NCBI GenBank assembly: GCA_002483395.1
Contig: DLHV01000023.1
Coordinates: forward strand, 5,453-16,535
DNA length: 11,083 bases
Source: Chloracidobacterium sp. UBA7659
GTDB taxonomy: Bacteria; Acidobacteriota; Blastocatellia; Pyrinomonadales; Pyrinomonadaceae
Reading direction: 5' to 3'
A program made the position numbers and the translations under genes. The notes under the pieces were generated by a model. It saw nothing but the letters and a program-made list of their open reading frames with translations. It did no database searches and was not told the origin of the DNA. This document shows positions 7,327 through 11,083 of this stretch, one piece after another. Position 1 is the stretch's first letter; each line of letters opens with the position of its first letter.

Positions 7327-8117
7327 CGGTCGCCGAAGAACATTCGTCGGTATTTGTCGTTCAGCGTCTGCACATCGAAGATCACAAAGAAATCAATGGT
7401 CCCGAAGGCGTGGTCGATGACAGGCTCTCCGCAGACCTTTGCGCCGATCCTCAGGTACATATTAAAAAGACTCGGAAGCTCAACGGCGGCGACCATGCTT
7501 TCGGCCGAGCCGGCCGTTAACGCGCACGCCTTGTCATCCCGCGGCCGAACGCGCAGTTCAGTGTGCAAAAACTTTTCTTTTTTTAGATATTGAAAGGCAT
7601 TCGTGCCCACCTCGCAGTTGGTGGTGAAGATCGAGCAACACCCGAAAAGGAATCGCTTATCCGTTTCCTTTATATAATCCGCCAATCCCTGCCAGAGCAG
7701 GAAAAGCACTCTCGTATTCCGATGATCATATGCTATGCACGCGCGGCCGATCTCGACCGCGTTTAACAACACATCAGCCGGAAGATCTTCGATACTGAAT
7801 TCAGTAAAGGAATAGAAATCCCGCACGTCGCCGGCGGTTTCGATCGAATTTAACCGGTAGGTCCCGACGGTCTTTTGAGTTCGCTTTTCGACCACGATCA
7901 AGTGTCGGCAGCGATAGTCAAATTCGTCAAATTCGAGACCGATTGATTCGTCCGATGGCACCTCGCCCGCAAGTTCAAGATCAAAAACTTCATAACGCAG
8001 CCGCAAAGCCGATTCGATGTCCTTTTGGGTCTGGGCAAATCGCACTTCGTATCGATCGGACGACAGTTCGCGATCCGACGTATGCGTGGGCGGTGATTGG
8101 CGGGTCAGTATTGGCAT
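7248..8117 (-). CDS. OlsB-like GNAT-family N-acyltransferase
   Basis: A 289-residue protein of the GNAT-type N-acyltransferase family (COG3176, OlsB/hemolysin-like). The family transfers a fatty acyl chain from acyl-ACP to an amino group, for instance ornithine on the way to ornithine lipids. Motifs are ALRLRYEVFDLEL at 37-49, EFDEFDYRCRHLIVV at 62-76, GTYRL at 85-89, FYSFTEFSI at 101-109, EIGRACI at 122-128, LWQGLADY at 141-148, LFGCCSI at 157-163 and LPSLFNMYLRIGAKVCGEPV at 214-233. The family core ends near YRRMFF (about 256-261). The last 25 or so residues are extra and are encoded antisense to the NRDE gene. The start overlaps the upstream stop as TAATG, with no Shine-Dalgarno, so translation is probably coupled. 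The acceptor is unknown: no second acyltransferase (OlsA) is adjacent. Confidence 0.8.
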   Translation of the reverse strand: MPILTRQSPPTHTSDRELSSDRYEVRFAQTQKDIESALRLRYEVFDLELAGEVPSDESIGLEFDEFDYRCRHLIVVEKRTQKTVGTYRLNSIETAGDVRDFYSFTEFSIEDLPADVLLNAVEIGRACIAYDHRNTRVLFLLWQGLADYIKETDKRFLFGCCSIFTTNCEVGTNAFQYLKKEKFLHTELRVRPRDDKACALTAGSAESMVAAVELPSLFNMYLRIGAKVCGEPVIDHAFGTIDFFVIFDVQTLNDKYRRMFFGDRQTNVFSTSSNLRSLSKVSTVEQRVP

Positions 8118-8812
8118 TACTTTATCGCTGCGGCAAGCTGTTTTGGATCGAGCGGAACACGCTTCATCAGCTTATTTGCCAGATCGGGATCTTCACGTAA
8201 TCCGGTAATCAACATCATGATCTCCTCGGGCGAAAAGTAGGTTCGGCGTTTCGAATCAATCTTGTCCGCTGGGAGGTTGCCATATAGCCATCTACGGTAT
8301 TCGATCAGCCCTTCGCCGTATCCTCGCGAGATCGCCATTAGGTCGGCCTTACGCTCGAATTCCCTGGTAAACTTCCCGCTTGTCAATCTAACGAGCCCGA
8401 GCAATTGGAACCAGTTCTTGCGCTTGTAATACAGAGCATGAGCTAATTCATGCGCGATGACCGCTCGCAGCGCAGTTTCCGGGGCATTTCGATCAAAGAC
8501 CGCGGGATTAACGTAGATAATTATTTGAAGCCGTCTAAACGTCAAATACCGGGTTATCGAGAACCTCGCCTTAAAAAAATTCGATTCGCTCTTGAACGTT
8601 TCGATCTTTATTTTAGCCTCAGCAATTTCCAAATATGATCTCCCACGGACCTCGTTAACCAGCTTCCGCGTCCTTTCAATAGCGGACTTTTGATCTGCCG
8701 ACTGATCAGACGGCAATTTCGTCTGCCGGGCCTCGGCAAGGGCGAGTTCCGAAAACGCCGACATAACAAAAAGCAGCAAGACTCCCCCTATAAAAGGTCC
8801 CCTTCGAAGCAT
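8117..8812 (-). CDS. Secreted M48-like zinc metallopeptidase
   Basis: A 231-residue protein with an export signal (MLRRGPFIGGVLLLFVMSAF, cut likely near ALA, residue 24-26). It carries the zinc site VIAHELAHAL at 118-127 (H121, E122, H125) and EFERKAD at 151-157, which supplies the third ligand E153 and the aspartate of the M48-style ExxxD. It is shorter than typical M48 proteases and has no extra domain. It most likely acts in the periplasm or as a lipoprotein-free secreted enzyme; the substrate is unknown. A longer start at the ATG at 8854 is possible but has no Shine-Dalgarno. The ATG at 8812 has AAGGG eight bases upstream and leaves a normal signal peptide. Its stop overlaps the acyltransferase start by one base. 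Confidence 0.78.
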   Translation of the reverse strand: MLRRGPFIGGVLLLFVMSAFSELALAEARQTKLPSDQSADQKSAIERTRKLVNEVRGRSYLEIAEAKIKIETFKSESNFFKARFSITRYLTFRRLQIIIYVNPAVFDRNAPETALRAVIAHELAHALYYKRKNWFQLLGLVRLTSGKFTREFERKADLMAISRGYGEGLIEYRRWLYGNLPADKIDSKRRTYFSPEEIMMLITGLREDPDLANKLMKRVPLDPKQLAAAIK

Positions 8813-8879
8813 ATAATTTGCCCTTTTCGCCCGCCTCTGGCTTCCCTGCCTCATTAATCGGTCATTTTTGTCCGAGACG

Positions 8880-9332
8880 TCAATCCCGAAGTTGGCTTAG
8901 AAAATCAACTGGCGTAAAAACGACCCTAAGACGCTTTACCACCTTTCCATCGCCGTTCAATAACCACAACGTCGGAAATCCGGATACATCACGCTTTTCG
9001 AGGAACTGCTGCCCCTCTTCGGATTCGTACTCGAGCCTGGTAAAAATAAAGTGTTCGCCTATAAACTGTTTAACGCGGTCATCTGAAAAAACAGTGCTGT
9101 CGAGTTTCCTGCACGTAGAGCACCAAATTGCCGAAACGTCCACCAGGACCAGCCTATTCGCTGCCCTGGCTTTGGCCAACGCCTCCTCAAGCGGGATGCT
9201 AACCAGCCCGGTGCCTTCGACGGCCTGTCTGCCCCAGTAACTCTGCACTTCGACACTCAGAAAGTATGCTCCCAGTGCGATTGACGCGTACAACAGCACT
9301 GAAACCAATCTCTTTGGAAAAATGCGTTTCAT
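8880..9332 (-). CDS. Membrane-anchored thioredoxin-like protein
   Basis: A 150-residue protein with a signal-anchor at residues 8-27, then a thioredoxin fold. The redox motif is WCSTC at 70-74 (C71, C74), and the cis-proline is in SGFPTLWLL at 117-125. The central region VLVDVSAIWCSTCRKLDSTVF resembles the C-terminal domain of DsbD and related periplasmic thioredoxins. Catalytic residues are intact, so it should be a periplasmic thiol-disulfide reductase or oxidase. No DsbD-like membrane electron donor is adjacent; the DoxX protein upstream is the only candidate partner. The start overlaps the doxX stop as ATGA (9332-9329), with GGAAGAAG just before it. The metallopeptidase follows 67 bases downstream (25 if its longer start is used). 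Confidence 0.88.
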   Translation of the reverse strand: MKRIFPKRLVSVLLYASIALGAYFLSVEVQSYWGRQAVEGTGLVSIPLEEALAKARAANRLVLVDVSAIWCSTCRKLDSTVFSDDRVKQFIGEHFIFTRLEYESEEGQQFLEKRDVSGFPTLWLLNGDGKVVKRLRVVFTPVDFLSQLRD

Positions 9333-9712
9333 ACTTCTTCCGGCACGCTCTGCCGGCCGCTAAACGGATTGCGAAAATATGCTATACCCGCGAGAATTAT
9401 CATTACCGAAAGCGGCAAGATTGCCATCATTGTCTCGTCGTGGGTCACATGCGTGAATAGAGCACCGACCATTATCAGAATCAGGCCTAATGCAGCGGCC
9501 GCCGAGGTTCGCGGGATCAATAAACCGATCGCCCCAAGGATCTCGAAAAATCCAATTACCAGATAGATCTTGTCGGGCATTCCCCAGCGTTGGAAATTCG
9601 CTACGGTTTCCGGATCACCCATTAGTTTTGGCAAAGCCATCATAATAAATAATCCTGCCACCATTATTTGGAATATCCATGAAATAACGTTTTTTGTTTT
9701 GGATTGTGCCAT
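9329..9712 (-). CDS. DoxX family membrane protein
   Basis: A 127-residue protein with four membrane segments at about 10-28, 49-66, 70-88 and 97-113. Family features are the GLFIMMALPKLMGDPETVANFQRWGMP stretch (segments 20-30 and 31-46) and FFEILGAIGLLIPR (52-65). DoxX-like proteins occur in thiol, quinone and oxidative-stress settings and as electron-transfer partners, but few are characterised. The frame is open back to 9865, but that extension crosses the terminator hairpin and is not protein-like. The ATG at 9712 has GAGGTGG six bases upstream and the shared GGGAATAATT motif 59 bases upstream. It is the first gene of the four-gene operon, and its stop overlaps the thioredoxin start by four bases. 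Confidence 0.88.
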   Translation of the reverse strand: MAQSKTKNVISWIFQIMVAGLFIMMALPKLMGDPETVANFQRWGMPDKIYLVIGFFEILGAIGLLIPRTSAAAALGLILIMVGALFTHVTHDETMMAILPLSVMIILAGIAYFRNPFSGRQSVPEEV

Positions 9713-9771
9713 AGTTTTCCACCTCGAACCGTTCTTGATATTTCTGTATGAAGGAAGGCGTCGAAGGCTCG

Positions 9772-9781
9772 AATTATTCCC
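9772..9781 (-). promoter_or_regulatory. Shared GGGAATAATT promoter motif, doxX operon copy
   Basis: On the minus strand GGGAATAATT ends 59 bases before the doxX ATG and is followed by CGAGCCTT, also seen after the DinB copy. It lies just downstream of the terminator at 9802-9835, where the promoter of a separate unit would be expected. No clear sigma-70 -10 follows. Confidence 0.6.
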
Positions 9782-9801
9782 GTCGAGGCAATTTCTCAAA
9801 G

Positions 9802-9835
9802 AAAAAAAGAAGCCGGACCTCGCGGTCAGACTTCT
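9802..9835 (-). terminator. Rho-independent terminator of the upstream minus-strand transcript
   Basis: Read on the minus strand, the twelve-position stem runs 9835-9824 against 9819-9808. It has one T-C mismatch and one G-T pair, closed by the tetraloop GCGA (9823-9820), and is followed by a run of seven T bases. It ends transcription coming from the TonB receptor at the right edge, or from a short transcript starting in 9840-9930, before the doxX promoter. The plus-strand side has only TTTCT, so it works mainly one way. Confidence 0.85.
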
Positions 9836-9845
9836 TTCTCCTGTT

Positions 9846-9868
9846 GCTGTGTCTCCGGAAAACACAGC
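9846..9868 (-). repeat. Stem-loop between the second TonB receptor and the terminator
   Basis: GCTGTGT at 9846-9852 pairs perfectly with ACACAGC at 9862-9868 across a nine-base loop. There is no adjacent U-tract, so it is not a terminator. It may be part of the receptor's 3' untranslated region or of a small transcript ending at the terminator 11 bases further on. Confidence 0.5.
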
Positions 9869-9885
9869 GGTTTGTCTAAGTTACA

Positions 9886-9904
9886 ATTGAAAACCGTTTT
9901 CAAT
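9886..9904. promoter_or_regulatory. 19-base perfect palindrome, Fur-box-like geometry
   Basis: ATTGAAAACCGTTTTCAAT has nine-base arms around a single central C. Its 7-1-7 core (TGAAAAC-C-GTTTTCA) has the geometry of Fur-family boxes, but the bases differ from the enterobacterial consensus. It sits 27 bases past the stop of a FecA-like receptor and 174 bases before doxX, so it is not at an obvious promoter of either gene. The link to iron is inference. Confidence 0.4.
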
Positions 9905-9906
9905 AA

Positions 9907-9930
9907 GGAGCGGTCGGGAAAACCTGGCTC
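9907..9930 (-). repeat. Weak hairpin just after the second TonB receptor stop
   Basis: GGAGC and GCTCC flank an inner GGT/ACC pair with a two-base bulge. On the minus strand it lies directly after the TAG stop at 9933-9931 and is followed by TTATT only. It may protect the 3' end but is a poor terminator compared with the one at 9802-9835. Confidence 0.35.
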
Positions 9931-11083
9931 CTAAAAACTGACCTTAACTCCCGCCTGCAGCAGACGAGGCTGCGATGGGAGAATGCCGCGTGATCGATCA
10001 ACAATAAAGGTCCGGTCGAAGATGTTCTTTCCTGTCACAAAGAATGTCGTCTTCCACGCCTCGACTTTGTAATTCGCGGTCGCGTTCCAGTACGTCTGTG
10101 CAGGGATAGCCCCAATCTGACCATTTGCGGTAGGATTGATGGCGTTAAGGTCATCACCGAACTGTCTTCCCACGAATATGTTCTCTACGAACGCGTCTAT
10201 TCCTCGCGGATGGGAATAGCCAAGGCTTGTTGTAAGTTGGTGTTTAGGGACGTAAGGAAGGCGGTTTCCGGTAATAATACAGCTTGTCGCCGAGAATCGC
10301 CGATCGGCCGGACAGTATAGGTTAAGGACTCCTGCCGAAGTTACCGTGCTAAGGCGGTCGCCCCTGAATTCCGCGATTGGAAGGTACGTGTAAGCGGCGC
10401 GAACGTAGAAATTATGTGACGAATTGAAAATGCTCCCGCTGTCGAGCGAACCCGTGAATTCAAAGCCTTGCTGCAGTGTTGCCCCGCCGTTTGTAAACTG
10501 AGTGCCGCTTGCGATCGATGCAGCGACGATTTGGTTCTCGTAATCGTTCCGGAAGAAAGTCGCGACTATTTCGCCGCCACGGAAAGGACGAGTGCGGACA
10601 CCCAGTTCATAGTTCCAGCTTAGTTCGGAGTCGAGATCGCGCAAGCCTCCTGCATCGGTCACAACGTCCTCCACTCTTGGCGGGGCGAACCCACGGTGAA
10701 CTCCGGCAAAAACCGTAGTATTCTTCAGTCCCGAATACGCCACCCCAAAGCCGGGTACCACTTCTGTTAGAGAGGTATTGCCGGTCACGCCGGCACCGCG
10801 GTTAAAAAGCAGGTTCGACCGCTCGTAATCGATCCTTTCAATCCGGACCCCAGGGGTGAAAGCCAAATCCTTCCATACAAAGCGGTGTTGAATAAAACCC
10901 GAATACGCAAAGGCTTTTCGTTCATTCTGCTCGATCAGCAAACCGTCACGGGAAGTCGGAAGGTCACCATATTTTCCGAGCCGATCCTGATCCTCTCGGT
11001 GGATGCGGAAACCGATGTTCATTTCATTGCGGACCGCACCCAGGTCAAAGTTCAGGTTAAGCCGCGGCTCTACTCCGATAGTC
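9931..11083 (-). CDS. TonB-dependent receptor, C-terminal barrel fragment (FecA-like)
   Basis: The minus-strand frame enters open from the right edge and ends at TAG 9933-9931, giving 384 visible residues. An internal ATG at 11022 is not the start, because barrel-like sequence (IGVEPRLNLNFDLGAVRNE) continues upstream of it. The fragment is beta-barrel: FTPGVRIERIDYE, then VVPGFGVAYSGLKNTTVFAG, HRGFAPPRVEDV, WNYELGVRTRPF, YTYLPIAEF, and the typical end RLLQAGVKVSF with a C-terminal phenylalanine. The HRGFAPPRVED and ELGVRT strings resemble FecA-type ferric-citrate and siderophore receptors, so iron uptake is a reasonable but unproved guess. Plug and signal lie outside the window. It belongs to a different subfamily from the receptor at 278-2776, because no carboxypeptidase-regulatory-like domain can be seen and the barrel sequences differ. 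Confidence 0.85.
   Translation of the reverse strand, partial: TIGVEPRLNLNFDLGAVRNEMNIGFRIHREDQDRLGKYGDLPTSRDGLLIEQNERKAFAYSGFIQHRFVWKDLAFTPGVRIERIDYERSNLLFNRGAGVTGNTSLTEVVPGFGVAYSGLKNTTVFAGVHRGFAPPRVEDVVTDAGGLRDLDSELSWNYELGVRTRPFRGGEIVATFFRNDYENQIVAASIASGTQFTNGGATLQQGFEFTGSLDSGSIFNSSHNFYVRAAYTYLPIAEFRGDRLSTVTSAGVLNLYCPADRRFSATSCIITGNRLPYVPKHQLTTSLGYSHPRGIDAFVENIFVGRQFGDDLNAINPTANGQIGAIPAQTYWNATANYKVEAWKTTFFVTGKNIFDRTFIVDRSRGILPSQPRLLQAGVKVSF

Noticed and set aside
7793..7806. Perfect palindrome TACTGAATTCAGTA, similar to the inverted repeat at 3072-3085
   Set aside because: It is within the conserved FTEFS codons of the acyltransferase, so chance and coding constraint explain it.
9713..9865. 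Upstream extension of the DoxX frame
   Set aside because: It runs through the terminator hairpin and its translation looks random; the ATG at 9712 has a good Shine-Dalgarno.

Overview
The window looks like a chromosomal segment of a Gram-negative bacterium. It has two TonB-dependent outer-membrane receptors, one with an N-terminal carboxypeptidase-regulatory-like domain of the Oar type. It also has a secreted HEAT-repeat protein, a DedA-ATP-grasp protein, and a bifunctional alpha/beta hydrolase/OsmC gene running off the left edge. This mix, at roughly 50% GC, is what I would expect from Acidobacteriota (Blastocatellia/Pyrinomonadales-like). That assignment is inference from gene style only. 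I see no phage, transposon, CRISPR, tRNA or rRNA.

Layout, left to right. (1) 1-3105, minus strand: the start of the hydrolase/OsmC gene (cut by the edge) lies downstream of a complete 832-residue TonB-dependent receptor. That receptor has a well-marked promoter overlapped by two repressor-like palindromes. (2) 3106-4122, minus: a secreted HEAT-repeat protein. (3) 4123-4359: a divergent regulatory region. (4) 4360-7326, plus: a tight three-gene set encoding a DinB-like protein, a DedA/VTT membrane domain fused to an ATP-grasp ligase domain, and an NRDE/TANGO2 family protein. (5) 7248-9712, minus: a four-gene operon read as doxX, thioredoxin-like, M48-like metallopeptidase, then OlsB-like N-acyltransferase. 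Two junctions overlap (ATGA and TAATG). The last gene overlaps the convergent NRDE gene by 79 bases. (6) 9713-9930: a structured intergenic region with a strong rho-independent terminator, another hairpin and a 19-base palindrome. (7) 9931-11083, minus: the C-terminal part of a second, FecA-like TonB-dependent receptor, cut by the right edge.

The most striking signal is not a gene. The ten bases GGGAATAATT occur three times, each in the sense orientation and 55-59 bases upstream of the best start codon of a transcription unit: the HEAT gene, the DinB operon and the doxX operon. A given ten-mer is expected about 0.02 times in both strands of a window this size. The copies therefore probably mark a shared promoter element, perhaps the -35 of an ECF sigma factor, or an activator site. 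They would tie together a redox/envelope regulon: DinB-like protein, DedA-ATP-grasp, NRDE, DoxX, thioredoxin, metallopeptidase, lipid acyltransferase and HEAT protein. The regulator itself is not in the window.
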